A stretch of DNA of 35,165 bases from Clostridia bacterium (GCA_017436815.1 JAFSCI010000057.1:1-35165); one strand, 5' to 3'; positions 1-8,874 are shown, counted from the stretch's first letter. A program made the numbers and translations. The notes: generated by a model not told the origin, from the sequence alone.

Positions 1-525
1 ACAGGTCGTGGTACAGTTGCTACAGGTAGAGTTGAGCGTGGTCAGTTAAAAACTTCTGAAGAAGTTGAAATCATCGGTCTTACAGAAGAGAGAGCTAAGA
101 CAGTTGTTACAGGTATCGAAATGTTCCGTAAGATCCTCGACTATGCAGAGGCTGGCGATAACATCGGTGCACTTTTACGTGGTGTTCAGAGAAATGAAAT
201 TGAGCGTGGTCAGGTTCTTTGCAAACCCGGCTCCATCAATCCTTTAACAAAGTTCCACGGCCAGGTTTACGTTCTTAATAAAGAAGAAGGCGGCCGTCAT
301 ACACCTTTCTTTAACAACTATCGTCCTCAGTTCTACTTCAGAACAACCGACGTTACAGGTGTTATTACTCTTCCCGCAGGCACAGAGATGTGCATGCCTG
401 GTGATAACGTAGAGATGGACGTTGAGCTCATCACTCCTATCGCTATTGAAGAAGGCTTACGTTTCGCTATCCGTGAAGGTGGCCGTACAGTTGGTTCTGG
501 CGTTGTTACCAAGATCAACGGCTAA
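1..525 (+). CDS. tuf: Elongation factor Tu, 3' part (5' end outside window)
   Basis: Carries aminoacyl-tRNA to the ribosome as a GTP complex. The frame is open from base 1; the first ATG inside it (121) is internal. The visible 174 residues are domains 2 and 3: [14 protein letters not shown] opens domain 2, and the C-terminal barrel holds GGRHTPFF and the [15 protein letters not shown] segment typical of EF-Tu. It ends with [10 protein letters not shown] and a TAA at 523. The GTPase domain lies upstream of the window. Codon choice is restricted (GTT, GGT, CGT), as expected for a very highly expressed gene. It is followed directly by a strong terminator, so it is the last gene of its operon. 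Confidence 0.98.
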   Translation, partial: TGRGTVATGRVERGQLKTSEEVEIIGLTEERAKTVVTGIEMFRKILDYAEAGDNIGALLRGVQRNEIERGQVLCKPGSINPLTKFHGQVYVLNKEEGGRHTPFFNNYRPQFYFRTTDVTGVITLPAGTEMCMPGDNVEMDVELITPIAIEEGLRFAIREGGRTVGSGVVTKING

Positions 526-553
526 TTTGAATTAATTAGTTAAAAAACTTTCA

Positions 554-590
554 TTCCCAAGTGTCCATTCGGGCACTTGGGAATTTTTTT
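554..590 (+). terminator. Rho-independent terminator of tuf
   Basis: A 13-base-pair stem (554-566 with 571-583, one G-T pair) with loop ATTC is followed by seven T at 584-590. It lies 28 bases after the tuf stop. Confidence 0.93.
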
Positions 591-615
591 GTTTGTGTTA
601 TTATAAAACAAAAAC

Positions 616-645
616 TTGTAAATAGTATGCGTTTGGGTGTATAAT
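616..645 (+). promoter_or_regulatory. Promoter of the metF operon
   Basis: TTGTAA at 616 and TATAAT at 640 are separated by 18 bases. The predicted transcript would start near 652 and leave a leader of only about 33 bases before metF. That is too short for a SAM riboswitch or T-box, so methionine control, if any, is not by such a leader here. Confidence 0.7.
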
Positions 646-684
646 AAAAATGATTATAAAGTAATTGCAAAGGAAATGTTTTTT

Positions 685-1563
685 ATGAAGATTACAGATA
701 TAATTAAACAGAATACCTTTTCACTATCTTTTGAAGTTTTTCCGCCTAAAAGTGAGACTAGCTTTGAGAATGTAAAAGCTGCAACAGAGCAAATCGCTAA
801 GCTAAAACCCGCTTTTATGAGTGTTACATACGGCGCAGGTGGTGGAACAAGCGAATATACGCTTGACATTGCAAAAAATATAAAAAATCTTTACGGTGTG
901 CCAACATTAGCGCATTTAACCTGCGTTTGCTCTAATAAGGAAACAATAAACAAAAAAATTGAGCAAATTAGTGCATCGGGCATTCAAAACGTTATGGCGC
1001 TAAGGGGTGATATTCCCGAAGCGTTAAAAGATGCCGACCGCAGTGAGTGGGATTATAATTACGCTTTTCAGCTTGTAGAGCAGTTAAAACAGGCAAATCC
1101 CAACCTTTGTATAGGCGCTGCGTGTTATCCGGAAGTTCACCCCGAAAGCACAACACAGGCCGATGACATTAAGCGTTTAAAAGAAAAGGTAGATGCCGGT
1201 TGCGACTTTTTAACCACACAGATGTTTTTTGATAATAATCTTCTTTACAATTTCCTTTACAAAATTCGTGAAGCCGGTATTACAGTTCCGGTTATTCCGG
1301 GCGTTATGCCAATTACCAATGCGAATCAGGTAGAGCGGGCCATTAAACTTTCGGGCTCGTTTATGCCTCAAAGATTTAAAACCATTGTCGATAAATTCGG
1401 TACAACCCCTGCGGCTATGCAGCAAGCGGGTATTGCATACGCTACCGACCAGATTATAGATTTATATGCCAACGGCATTACTAATGTTCACGTGTATTCT
1501 ATGAACAAACCCGTTGTTGCCCAGAAGATACAGAGTAATTTATCCGAAATTTTAGGAGTATAA
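685..1563 (+). CDS. metF: 5,10-methylenetetrahydrofolate reductase
   Basis: Flavin enzyme of the MTHFR family. It reduces 5,10-methylene-THF to 5-methyl-THF, the methyl donor for the methionine synthase encoded next. The 292-residue product starts MKITDII and shows the family opening SLSFEVFPPKS, AHLTC near the FAD site, NVMALRGD, and GAACYPEVHPES followed by TTQMFFDN. Length matches bacterial MetF (about 290). The start chosen is ATG 685, with AAAGGA at 669-674 as ribosome site; a longer reading from GTG 637 would overlap the -10 box and is rejected. First gene of an operon; its stop is one base from metH. Confidence 0.95.
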   Translation: MKITDIIKQNTFSLSFEVFPPKSETSFENVKAATEQIAKLKPAFMSVTYGAGGGTSEYTLDIAKNIKNLYGVPTLAHLTCVCSNKETINKKIEQISASGIQNVMALRGDIPEALKDADRSEWDYNYAFQLVEQLKQANPNLCIGAACYPEVHPESTTQADDIKRLKEKVDAGCDFLTTQMFFDNNLLYNFLYKIREAGITVPVIPGVMPITNANQVERAIKLSGSFMPQRFKTIVDKFGTTPAAMQQAGIAYATDQIIDLYANGITNVHVYSMNKPVVAQKIQSNLSEILGV

Positions 1564-1564
1564 T

Positions 1565-3958
1565 ATGACCTTTGAACAGTTTTTAAAAGAGAATATTGTT
1601 TATCTGGACGGCGGTATGGGTACACTCTTGCAACAAAAGGGTCTACTTGCGGGTGAACATCCGGAGCTATGGAACATAACTCATAGCGACGTAATAAAGG
1701 ATATACATATTCAGTATTTTAATGCGGGCAGTAACGTTGTTTGCACAAATACCTTTGGCGCAAATTCGCTGAAGTTTAACGAAAATGAGCTCGATGAAAT
1801 TATAAAAGCGGCCATACAAAACGCAAAGGATGCCAGAGCTGAGAGCAATGAAAACACAAATAAATACGTAGCGCTCGATATTGGCCCTTTAGGCAAGCTC
1901 TTAAAACCGCTCGGCAGTTTGGATTTTGAAGATGCAGTAAATATATTCAAAAAATCGGTTTTACTGGGTGTAAAATATGGTGTAGATTTGGTCGTAATAG
2001 AAACTATGAACGACTCTTACGAAACTAAAGCAGCTCTTTTGGCCGTAAAGGAAACCTGTGATTTACCCGTAATAGTATCTAATGCGTACGGCTTGGACGG
2101 CAAGCTTGTAACCGGCGCAACTCCAAAAGCAATGGTTGCCTTAATAGAGGGTATGGGGGCCAGCGCCTTGGGAGCAAACTGCTCGTTCGGGCCCGATAAG
2201 CTGGGCAGTGTTGTAGACGAGCTTTTGGAAAACGCATCTATTCCCGTAATTTTAAAACCCAATGCAGGTATGCCGCAAATTTTAGACGGCAAAACCGTGT
2301 TCGATATTTCAGCATCGGATTTTGCAATCAAAACTGCTCAGTATGTAGAAAAAGGCGTAAGAGCGGTTGGCGGTTGTTGCGGTACAACTCCCGAATATAT
2401 AATGAAGTTGGTTGAAAAAACAAAAGACTTAAAACCAACCGCAATAACTCAAAAAAACAAAACCTTGGTTAGTTCGTACACCCATGCGGTAGAATTCGGA
2501 CATAACCCCATACTTATAGGCGAGCGAATTAACCCTACGGGCAAAAAGCGTTTTAAGCAAGCGCTTTTGGAAAACGATATTGATTATATTTTGTCTGAGG
2601 GTATCAACCAACAAAAAAAGGGAGTGCACGTTTTAGACGTTAACGTAGGACTGCCCGACATTGATGAAGAAAAAATGCTGACCACCTGTGTGGGCGAACT
2701 CCAAGCCGTTTGCGATTTACCATTGCAGATAGATACTGCCAATATTTCGGCGATGGAATCTGCTATTAGGCGTTATAACGGTAAGGCTTTAATAAACTCG
2801 GTCAACGGCAAAGAAGAGAGTATGCGCGCGGTTTTCCCGCTTGTTAAAAAATACGGCGGTGTGGTAGTGGCTCTTACCCTTAACGAAAACGGAATACCTT
2901 CTACGGCTGAGGGAAGGGTGAAAATAGCCGAGAAAATTTTAAAAACCGCAAACGAATACGGCATAGATAAAAAAGATATCATATTCGATACCCTTGCAAT
3001 GACGGTTAGCGCCGACGTTAATGCGGCCAACGTAACCCTTAGTGCGCTGAATACTATAAAGAACAAAATGGGTTGTCATACTTCCCTTGGCGTTTCTAAC
3101 GTGTCGTTCGGCTTACCCCAGCGTGATGCCGTTAACGGTGTGTTCTTTGCGCTTGCCCTAGAAAACGGACTGTCGGCCGCAATAATAAATCCGTACTCGG
3201 CCGATATTTTAAAGACCTATTATACCTATAAAATGCTAAAGGGCAACGATGAAAACTGCGCCGACTATATAGAAAACTGTCCCAGCTTTCAGATGCAGGC
3301 TACGGCAGTAATAAGTCAAAACTCAACTAATCTTCAAAGCAATAATGAGCTGACAGATTGCATTATTAAGGGATTTAAGGATAAAGCGGCCAAAATAACA
3401 AGTGAGCTTATAAAAACTGAGGAACCTCTAAGTATTATAAACGATTTAATTATTCCCGCACTTAACATAGTAGGCGAGGGGTTTGAGAAAAAGACGGTAT
3501 TTTTGCCTCAGCTTCTTATGAGCGCCGAGGCCGCAAAATCGGCTTTCGGTGTTATAAAACTTTCCCAAAGTTCGCATCAAAAAAACAATAATATGCCGAC
3601 CTTTGTAATAGCCACCGTTAAGGGTGATATTCACGACATCGGCAAAAACATAGTAAAACTATTGCTAGAAAATTACGGCTTTAACGTAATAGATTTAGGC
3701 AAAGACGTACCGGCTGAGGCAGTGCTCAAAAGCGTAATAGAAAATAACGCTCAGCTTGTGGGACTAAGTGCGCTTATGACTACTACGGTAGACGCTATGG
3801 CCGAGACTGTCAGTCTTATAAAGCAAAAAGCGCCCTGGTGCAAAACGGTAGTTGGCGGCGCAGTATTAACAAAGGAATTCGCCGATAAAATGGGCGCAGA
3901 TTTTTATGCAAAGGACGCAATGGAAACCGTACGCTTTGCGCAGAGCATAAATAAATAA
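1565..3958 (+). CDS. metH: Cobalamin-dependent methionine synthase lacking the reactivation domain
   Basis: Transfers the methyl group of 5-methyl-THF via cobalamin to homocysteine. The 797 residues run: homocysteine-binding barrel (about 1-285) with zinc ligands in GANCSFGP (near 205) and GGCCGTTPEY (near 270); pterin-binding barrel (about 310-570; IGERINPTGKKRF, DVNVGLPDIDEE); and cobalamin cap and B12 domain (about 590-797) with the GDIHDIG base-off histidine (near 688) and GLSALMTTT. E. coli MetH is about 1227 residues; the missing part is the AdoMet/flavodoxin reactivation domain, as known for many Clostridia, where a separate protein is thought to supply it. No such partner is in this window. 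Ribosome site AGGAG precedes the ATG; one base follows the metF stop. Confidence 0.95.
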   Translation: MTFEQFLKENIVYLDGGMGTLLQQKGLLAGEHPELWNITHSDVIKDIHIQYFNAGSNVVCTNTFGANSLKFNENELDEIIKAAIQNAKDARAESNENTNKYVALDIGPLGKLLKPLGSLDFEDAVNIFKKSVLLGVKYGVDLVVIETMNDSYETKAALLAVKETCDLPVIVSNAYGLDGKLVTGATPKAMVALIEGMGASALGANCSFGPDKLGSVVDELLENASIPVILKPNAGMPQILDGKTVFDISASDFAIKTAQYVEKGVRAVGGCCGTTPEYIMKLVEKTKDLKPTAITQKNKTLVSSYTHAVEFGHNPILIGERINPTGKKRFKQALLENDIDYILSEGINQQKKGVHVLDVNVGLPDIDEEKMLTTCVGELQAVCDLPLQIDTANISAMESAIRRYNGKALINSVNGKEESMRAVFPLVKKYGGVVVALTLNENGIPSTAEGRVKIAEKILKTANEYGIDKKDIIFDTLAMTVSADVNAANVTLSALNTIKNKMGCHTSLGVSNVSFGLPQRDAVNGVFFALALENGLSAAIINPYSADILKTYYTYKMLKGNDENCADYIENCPSFQMQATAVISQNSTNLQSNNELTDCIIKGFKDKAAKITSELIKTEEPLSIINDLIIPALNIVGEGFEKKTVFLPQLLMSAEAAKSAFGVIKLSQSSHQKNNNMPTFVIATVKGDIHDIGKNIVKLLLENYGFNVIDLGKDVPAEAVLKSVIENNAQLVGLSALMTTTVDAMAETVSLIKQKAPWCKTVVGGAVLTKEFADKMGADFYAKDAMETVRFAQSINK

Positions 3959-3970
3959 TTGGAGAAATAA

Positions 3971-5191
3971 ATGACAAGCAAGAAAAAACAAAAGCGATGG
4001 CTGAAATTTCGCCACCGCATAGTACGAAATATACTTTACGTTATACTGTATCCGTACAGCGTAATAAGGTACGGTATAAAAATAGATAAATTTAAAGAGC
4101 AAGGTAAAAGGCCTTATTTAATCCTCTTAAACCATCAAACACCGTTCGATCAGTTTTTTGTGGGAATATCCTTTAAAAAACCTATTTATTATCTTGCAAC
4201 CGAAGATTTATTCTCTAACGGCTTTATATCAAAGGTTATAAAGTTTTTAATAGCTCCTATTCCAATAAAAAAGCAAACTACCGACGTTACGGCGGTTATG
4301 AATTGCTTAAGAGTAGCAAGGCAGGGCGGTACAATTTGCATAGCCCCCGAGGGCAACAGAACATATAGCGGCAAGACCGAATATATGAACCCTGCAATAG
4401 TACCTCTTGCAAAAAAACTCGGCCTTCCTATTGCGCTTTACAGAATTGAGGGCGGCTACGGCGCTGAGCCAAGGTGGAGTGACGTAATAAGGCGTGGAAA
4501 AATGCACTCATACGTTTATAGGGTTATCGAGCCCGATGAATATAAGCTAATGAGTGACGATGAGCTTTATAATGCCATAAAAACTGGTCTGTATGTAAAC
4601 GAAGCGGTGGCAGATATAACCTATAAATCAAACAAAAAGGCTGAGTATTTAGAGCGTGCAATTTATGTTTGCCCATATTGCAGCCTTTCTGAATTTGAAA
4701 GCAGCGGCAACGTGGTCGAGTGTAAAAAATGCCACAAAAAAATAGCGTATAATGATGATAAAACTCTAAGCGGTGTAGGCTTTGAGTTCCCGTTTAAATT
4801 TGTAAACGACTGGTATATGCATCAGTGCAAGGTAGTAGCCGATTTAGATTTATCGTCTTTTTTGGATACTCCGCTTTACAGCGAGAGCGTGCAGGTTAAA
4901 GAGGTTATTATTTATAATAAAAAAGTACCGCTAAAACACCTGAACAAACTCTCTGTTTATGGCGACCGCTTTGTTATAAATGAAGGCTTAGAAAACGAGA
5001 TAGTAATGCCATTTAAAGACACAAGCGCAGTATCGGTTTTAGGCCGAAACAAGCTTAATATTTATTTTGGCAAAACCGTTTATCAAATACGATACGGCAA
5101 ACGCTTTAACGCCCTTAAATATGTTAATATTTATTACTCATCTAAAAATATAAAATCAGATGGCTCTGATGAAAAATTTTTAGGACTATAA
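3971..5191 (+). CDS. PlsC-type lysophospholipid acyltransferase with C-terminal zinc ribbon
   Basis: Probably acylates 1-acyl-glycerol-3-phosphate or a similar acceptor at the membrane. The 406 residues contain the family HX4D motif as HQTPFD (H55, D60) and the second motif as EGNRT (127-131). A hydrophobic stretch around 20-33 could be a membrane contact. After the catalytic region comes a four-cysteine zinc ribbon (C234, C237, C251, C254), then about 150 residues with no domain I recognise. Classical PlsC is about 240 residues, so this is an extended version. It sits 12 bases after metH with its own GGAG site and is probably read through from the metF promoter; no functional link to methionine is evident. 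Confidence 0.82.
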   Translation: MTSKKKQKRWLKFRHRIVRNILYVILYPYSVIRYGIKIDKFKEQGKRPYLILLNHQTPFDQFFVGISFKKPIYYLATEDLFSNGFISKVIKFLIAPIPIKKQTTDVTAVMNCLRVARQGGTICIAPEGNRTYSGKTEYMNPAIVPLAKKLGLPIALYRIEGGYGAEPRWSDVIRRGKMHSYVYRVIEPDEYKLMSDDELYNAIKTGLYVNEAVADITYKSNKKAEYLERAIYVCPYCSLSEFESSGNVVECKKCHKKIAYNDDKTLSGVGFEFPFKFVNDWYMHQCKVVADLDLSSFLDTPLYSESVQVKEVIIYNKKVPLKHLNKLSVYGDRFVINEGLENEIVMPFKDTSAVSVLGRNKLNIYFGKTVYQIRYGKRFNALKYVNIYYSSKNIKSDGSDEKFLGL

Positions 5192-5201
5192 TAATAAAAA
5201 C

Positions 5202-5236
5202 TGCAACACTAAATAAAATTTAGTGTTGCAATTTTT
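5202..5236. terminator. Bidirectional terminator between convergent genes
   Basis: A perfect 12-base-pair stem (5202-5213 with 5219-5230) is flanked by A5 on the left and T6 on the right. It can therefore end transcription of the acyltransferase operon (+) and of the SGNH hydrolase gene (-). Confidence 0.88.
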
Positions 5237-5238
5237 TA

Positions 5239-5877
5239 CTATAGTTTTTCTAAAATCTGTTCGCAAATCTGTGACATACCCTTAATGGTCGGATGTCCGT
5301 TAAATTTATCAATATCCTTTAGTAACACCTGTTTTACGCCAAAGTGCTCGCAAATTTCAAAAAATGCAGTTGTAAGCTCGTACTTAAGCTCGGTATTTAT
5401 AATGCAAACAATGTTTGCGTTCGGCAAATACTCTTTTAAAAGCTTGAAAAAATAGCAAATTGCGGGTAAAACATTATAAAAATCGTTTTCCTCCCAGTCG
5501 GAAAATTTAAGCTTACCCAAGTTAGCACCGCACCAGTTGTCATTGGTGGCGCCAAAAACAAAAACGGTATCAATGGTATTTTTATCAAAAAAGCCCTCGT
5601 TTTTAAGCTTTCTTAATCTGTAAATAAATGAGCTTGTTTCAGAGCAGTCTGTGTTGTTGTAGCCGGTATATCCTATGGTTGAGCCCGACCAACTGTTATT
5701 TAAAACCAAATTTGATTTTGTGCTTTCGGCCAACTTGTGCCACCAGGTTTGCTTTACATCGGTAACGTCGGTCATACGTTGCGGCTCGTTATAATAATAG
5801 CAGGCGTATCCTTCCGGTATGCAGTCCTCAAAGGTAGAGTAGCTGTCACCAAAAATCATAAAGTTGTTGATTTCCAT
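5239..5877 (-). CDS. SGNH/GDSL-family hydrolase
   Basis: A 212-residue esterase-like protein. The block I serine is in FGDSYS (S12), block III is GATND, and the C-terminal histidine is in GHPTIKG, giving a Ser-His catalytic pair with the oxyanion Gly/Asn. No signal peptide is visible, so it is probably cytoplasmic. Substrate cannot be read from sequence; SGNH proteins include carbohydrate deacetylases, thioesterases and lipases. The start is supported by GAGGA about ten bases upstream. It is divergent from the glycoside-hydrolase-like gene, so a role in removing acyl groups from the same glycan is possible but unproven. Confidence 0.85.
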   Translation of the reverse strand: MEINNFMIFGDSYSTFEDCIPEGYACYYYNEPQRMTDVTDVKQTWWHKLAESTKSNLVLNNSWSGSTIGYTGYNNTDCSETSSFIYRLRKLKNEGFFDKNTIDTVFVFGATNDNWCGANLGKLKFSDWEENDFYNVLPAICYFFKLLKEYLPNANIVCIINTELKYELTTAFFEICEHFGVKQVLLKDIDKFNGHPTIKGMSQICEQILEKL

Positions 5878-5987
5878 TAAATCACATCCTCACATAAAAT
5901 TATATTAAAAACTCATTAAAAGTCAATATGTAAAAGAAATCCATATAAAACTTAAATACCTACATTTTCTTTTCAAAAATCTTATAG

Positions 5988-5993
5988 TATAAT
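5988..5993 (+). promoter_or_regulatory. -10 box upstream of the glycoside-hydrolase-like gene
   Basis: TATAAT at 5988 lies 33 bases before the ATG. No good -35 is seen 17 bases upstream, which suggests a promoter that needs an activator. Confidence 0.5.
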
Positions 5994-6025
5994 ACCCTTG
6001 TAATGTTAAAAGAGTAGGTGTTTTT

Positions 6026-7708
6026 ATGTCTTTTTGTATATCTAAAGATGGTGTTAACTTTACGCTCGAATGCGATTCGCTAACAAAAAACGGTGATTTG
6101 TACGAGCTTAATATTAAAGGCAACGTGCCCGTTCCTAGTCTTATTAAGGGTGACAGACTTTTACTGCCAATAGACGAGGGCGTTGCTTTGTCAGCCGACG
6201 GCGAGTATGAAAAAGCAGACCTTGATTTTAATAATTTAAGCAGTCCGTTTTGTAACCGTGAAGCCACTATGGGTATGTTTATAATCGAGCGGGATAACAA
6301 GTTTTTGCTTATTGCCATTAAAGACTGCGCAAATTCGGCCTACTCGCTTACCAAAAAAGGCGGCTTGTTCTCACTTTCGGTAACAAACGCAGAGCCTGTT
6401 TCGGTTTATTACGGCGTGTTCGATAATCTGCTTAGTGCTTGCAAAGCCTACCGCAATATTAAAAACCCCAACGCTATTCCTTTAAGTGAGAAGCTTAAAA
6501 ATAACCCCAATATTGAAAATCTTATTGGCGGCGGCATTTTCTGGATATGGAACGATAATTATGACGAGGTAATGTATTCACCCAACAATACCTTTCTAAG
6601 CGCTGCTACGGGTGAAGATTTGCTAAAGGTTTGCGGTGAACTAAAAACCAACGGCATAAATAAAGCTATGATAGGCATTTTCTTCGAAAAAGACAGTAAA
6701 TACGTAGAGCCTATTTATAAAAATTTTGGTTACATAGCCACCCAGTACGACAATTATAATGATTGCTTAAACCCTGCGCTTTTAGATCTTGTTCCAAGCA
6801 ACCGAGCAAGAAATTGCGATTATACGGCCAGACGTATGAAGGACTATCCACAAGGTGTACGCCGGGATAAAAACGGCAACCCCGTTAACGCCTGGGCATT
6901 AAAGGGCTTTGACGGTAAAATGTATAACCAAAATCAGCTTTGTCCTGCCGTTGCAAGAGACAGAATGAAAACCGAGGTTGCCGAAATTCTAAAGCAGTAC
7001 CCGTATTATAAGGGCAGATTTATAGACGTTTACGGAACCTCGCTTGCTGATTGCTTTGATGAAAATCACCCGATTACACTCAAAGAATGTATTTGTGTTA
7101 AGTCGCAGGCCTTTAATAATTTAACCGATATGGGTCTTATTGCAGGCACAGAAGACGGCTTTGACGATATTATAGACAGCCTTGTTTATTCCGAAGGTAT
7201 GCATTCGCCCGCACCATTTAGAATTATAAATTCGGGCCGCAGACACGCAAATATGTTTAATGAAACAGAACAAGCCTTTGCCCAAAAACAAATGCTGAAT
7301 CCTGCGCTAAGGGTACCGCTTTGGCAAATGGTTTACCACGAATGTTTAATTACCTATTCGTATTGGGGTGACTCAACCGACGATAGTGTAAAGCAGGTTG
7401 ACGATAAAATACTTTTTGCCTGCCTTTTTGGTTGCCCGCCGATTTATTCGTTCTCTATGAGCGATTTTGAGACCGTAAAACCTCTGATTATAAAAAGCTA
7501 TAAAAAAATATCGGAAGTGCACAGCAAGGTTGCTCTTTTACCTATAACCGAATACACGGTTTTAAAGGACGATTATTCCTTGCAAACCACGGTTTTCGGT
7601 AACGAGTACAGGGTAGTTGCAAACTTTGCCAATGAACCTGCAGAATATCTGGGTACAACTATTGCGCCTAAAGATATTTTGTTTATTAAAATACAAAAAG
7701 CAGAGTAA
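6026..7708 (+). CDS. Glycoside-hydrolase-like protein (GH101/GH129-like barrel, family uncertain)
   Basis: A 560-residue protein without signal peptide, so probably cytoplasmic. About 1-150 looks like a beta-rich N-terminal domain. About 170-470 looks like a TIM barrel, with WIWNDNYDEV, FIDVYGT (D334) and GTEDGFDD (E376) as candidate catalytic carboxylates, then the segment PLWQMVYHECLITYSYWGDS, a pattern I associate with uncharacterised relatives of endo-alpha-N-acetylgalactosaminidases. The C-terminus (about 500-560) is a small beta domain. The family assignment comes from motif memory and is not certain. It has a TAGGTG ribosome site. The gene's stop lies inside a hairpin shared with the convergent AraC gene. 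Confidence 0.55.
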   Translation: MSFCISKDGVNFTLECDSLTKNGDLYELNIKGNVPVPSLIKGDRLLLPIDEGVALSADGEYEKADLDFNNLSSPFCNREATMGMFIIERDNKFLLIAIKDCANSAYSLTKKGGLFSLSVTNAEPVSVYYGVFDNLLSACKAYRNIKNPNAIPLSEKLKNNPNIENLIGGGIFWIWNDNYDEVMYSPNNTFLSAATGEDLLKVCGELKTNGINKAMIGIFFEKDSKYVEPIYKNFGYIATQYDNYNDCLNPALLDLVPSNRARNCDYTARRMKDYPQGVRRDKNGNPVNAWALKGFDGKMYNQNQLCPAVARDRMKTEVAEILKQYPYYKGRFIDVYGTSLADCFDENHPITLKECICVKSQAFNNLTDMGLIAGTEDGFDDIIDSLVYSEGMHSPAPFRIINSGRRHANMFNETEQAFAQKQMLNPALRVPLWQMVYHECLITYSYWGDSTDDSVKQVDDKILFACLFGCPPIYSFSMSDFETVKPLIIKSYKKISEVHSKVALLPITEYTVLKDDYSLQTTVFGNEYRVVANFANEPAEYLGTTIAPKDILFIKIQKAE

Positions 7709-7722
7709 ATCTACTCTGCTTT
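7697..7722. terminator. Terminator hairpin containing the stop codons of two convergent genes
   Basis: An 11-base-pair stem (7697-7707 with 7712-7722), loop AATC. The + stop (7706-7708) and the - stop (7711-7713) both lie inside it. On the minus strand it is followed by T5, making it a convincing terminator for the AraC gene; on the plus strand the T run is short. Confidence 0.7.
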
Positions 7723-8532
7723 GGTAGTGGCGTTTAGCTTGCGGTATTGGGCGGGAGAGAGGCCGGTGTGTTTTTTAAAAATCCTTGAAAAATAGAATTG
7801 GTCCTCATAACCTACCGAGTTTGATATTTCTAAAATGCCCGCATCCGTAACCGATAAAAGCTCTTTTGCACGATTAATGCGCTTTTGTAAAATATACTGC
7901 TTTGGCGATACCCCGACGGTTTCGGTAAATATTCTCGAAAAATACGCAGGGTGGAACGACGAGTGCTTGGCTATTTGTTCAATAGATATATCACTGCAAA
8001 AGTTGTAATCTATAATTTTTAAGGCGCTTTTAATTACGTCGGTCTTAGGATAGAGCTTTGAGTTTTGCATAAGCACCGATAAAAACTCGTAAATAAGCGA
8101 CGTTATTTGCAAATTTGAGACAAGCGAATTTTCTTTGCAGGCATCAAAAATATTATCCAAAACAGCCTTAAGTTCATTGTAAAGCGAAATATGTATTATA
8201 GGATTTTTAGGGGATACATCAAGCAAATCAACAAACTCCTGTATGGTTTTGCCGTATAGCCCGACCCAACTTATACTCCAGTCGCTAAGTGCTTTGTAGT
8301 GTACGGTTTCATTTGGGTACATAATGAGTAAATCGTGCTCGCCGAAATTTATGCTACTTTCTGAAAAAAGCGTAGCATCACCTTTGTTTACGAGCACAAA
8401 TAAAAAGTGATTTCTCATTTCCGGTCCGTAAACGTGATTTTTTGTGCCAATACGCTCACCGCAATAGTAAAGGCCTATGTCATTTTTAAAATGTAGCTCT
8501 GAAAATCTTTCGGATATTGTAGAGTCCTTCAT
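7711..8532 (-). CDS. AraC-family transcriptional regulator
   Basis: A 273-residue activator type. The N-terminal sensor (about 1-160) is cupin-like with GDATLF and a predicted ligand pocket. The C-terminal pair of helix-turn-helix motifs (about 170-270) contains SIEQIAKHSSFHPAYFSRIF and GYEDQFYFSRIFKKHTGLSP, the AraC signature. The start is ATG 8532: a GGTGAT ribosome site precedes it, and an extended -10 (TGCTAAAAT, minus strand, TAAAAT at 8549-8554) falls inside the longer reading from 8589. It is divergent from the sugar-acid operon at 8875, which has a poor -35, so it is the likely activator of that operon and perhaps of the 6026 gene. Confidence 0.9.
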   Translation of the reverse strand: MKDSTISERFSELHFKNDIGLYYCGERIGTKNHVYGPEMRNHFLFVLVNKGDATLFSESSINFGEHDLLIMYPNETVHYKALSDWSISWVGLYGKTIQEFVDLLDVSPKNPIIHISLYNELKAVLDNIFDACKENSLVSNLQITSLIYEFLSVLMQNSKLYPKTDVIKSALKIIDYNFCSDISIEQIAKHSSFHPAYFSRIFTETVGVSPKQYILQKRINRAKELLSVTDAGILEISNSVGYEDQFYFSRIFKKHTGLSPAQYRKLNATTKAE

Positions 8533-8625
8533 AATCATCACCGACGTTATTTTAGCACAAAAAGTTAAAAAAGTCCATATATTTATCAATATTAGTTATT
8601 TAAGTATTTAAAAAGATAGAGTACA

Positions 8626-8835
8626 ATAATGATTGTAGTTAGTCGAAACGCTAAGAAGCGCTTCGACAAGCCGATTTTATCGGCTTTGCACAAATAAATT
8701 TTCAAAAATTTATTTGTGCACGACACTCATTGCAATGGATATAGTCAAATTTTCATTGAAAATTTGCTTCCAAATCAAAGATTTGGTGTCGAAACAGTAA
8801 AATTTTTTACTGTTTCGACTAACTATAACCATTAT
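8626..8835. repeat. Hairpin-string element with 24-base terminal inverted repeats
   Basis: The ends 8626-8649 and 8812-8835 are inverted repeats (22 of 24 match, 14 consecutive). Inside are seven palindromes laid end to end: 8642-8667, 8668-8686, 8687-8720 (16-base arms, perfect), 8728-8737, 8746-8766, 8770-8786 and 8788-8819 (15-base arms, perfect). The first and last hairpins share the GTCGAAAC core with the outer arms, so hairpins and outer stem are mutually exclusive folds. It fills the space between AraC and the dehydratase gene. It could be a MITE-like element or a structured leader of the operon: a TACAAT at 8622-8627 would start transcription almost exactly at its left edge. Confidence 0.85.
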
Positions 8836-8874
8836 AAGCATATACCTTGTGTTACTTCGAATAGGAGGAGAATT

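Noticed and set aside
637-684. Longer metF reading from GTG 637
   Set aside because: It would begin within the -10 box of the promoter; the ribosome site and family N-terminus support ATG 685.
646-684. SAM riboswitch or T-box ahead of metF-metH
   Set aside because: The leader is about 33 bases, too short for either, and no such stems are present.
8626-8835. Integron attC site or classical insertion sequence
   Set aside because: No transposase or integrase is near, and the hairpin pattern lacks recognisable attC boxes; left as an unassigned hairpin-string element.
8716-8874. N-terminal extension of the dehydratase from an upstream ATG
   Set aside because: The extension translates the hairpin element, and AGGAGGAG precedes ATG 8875.
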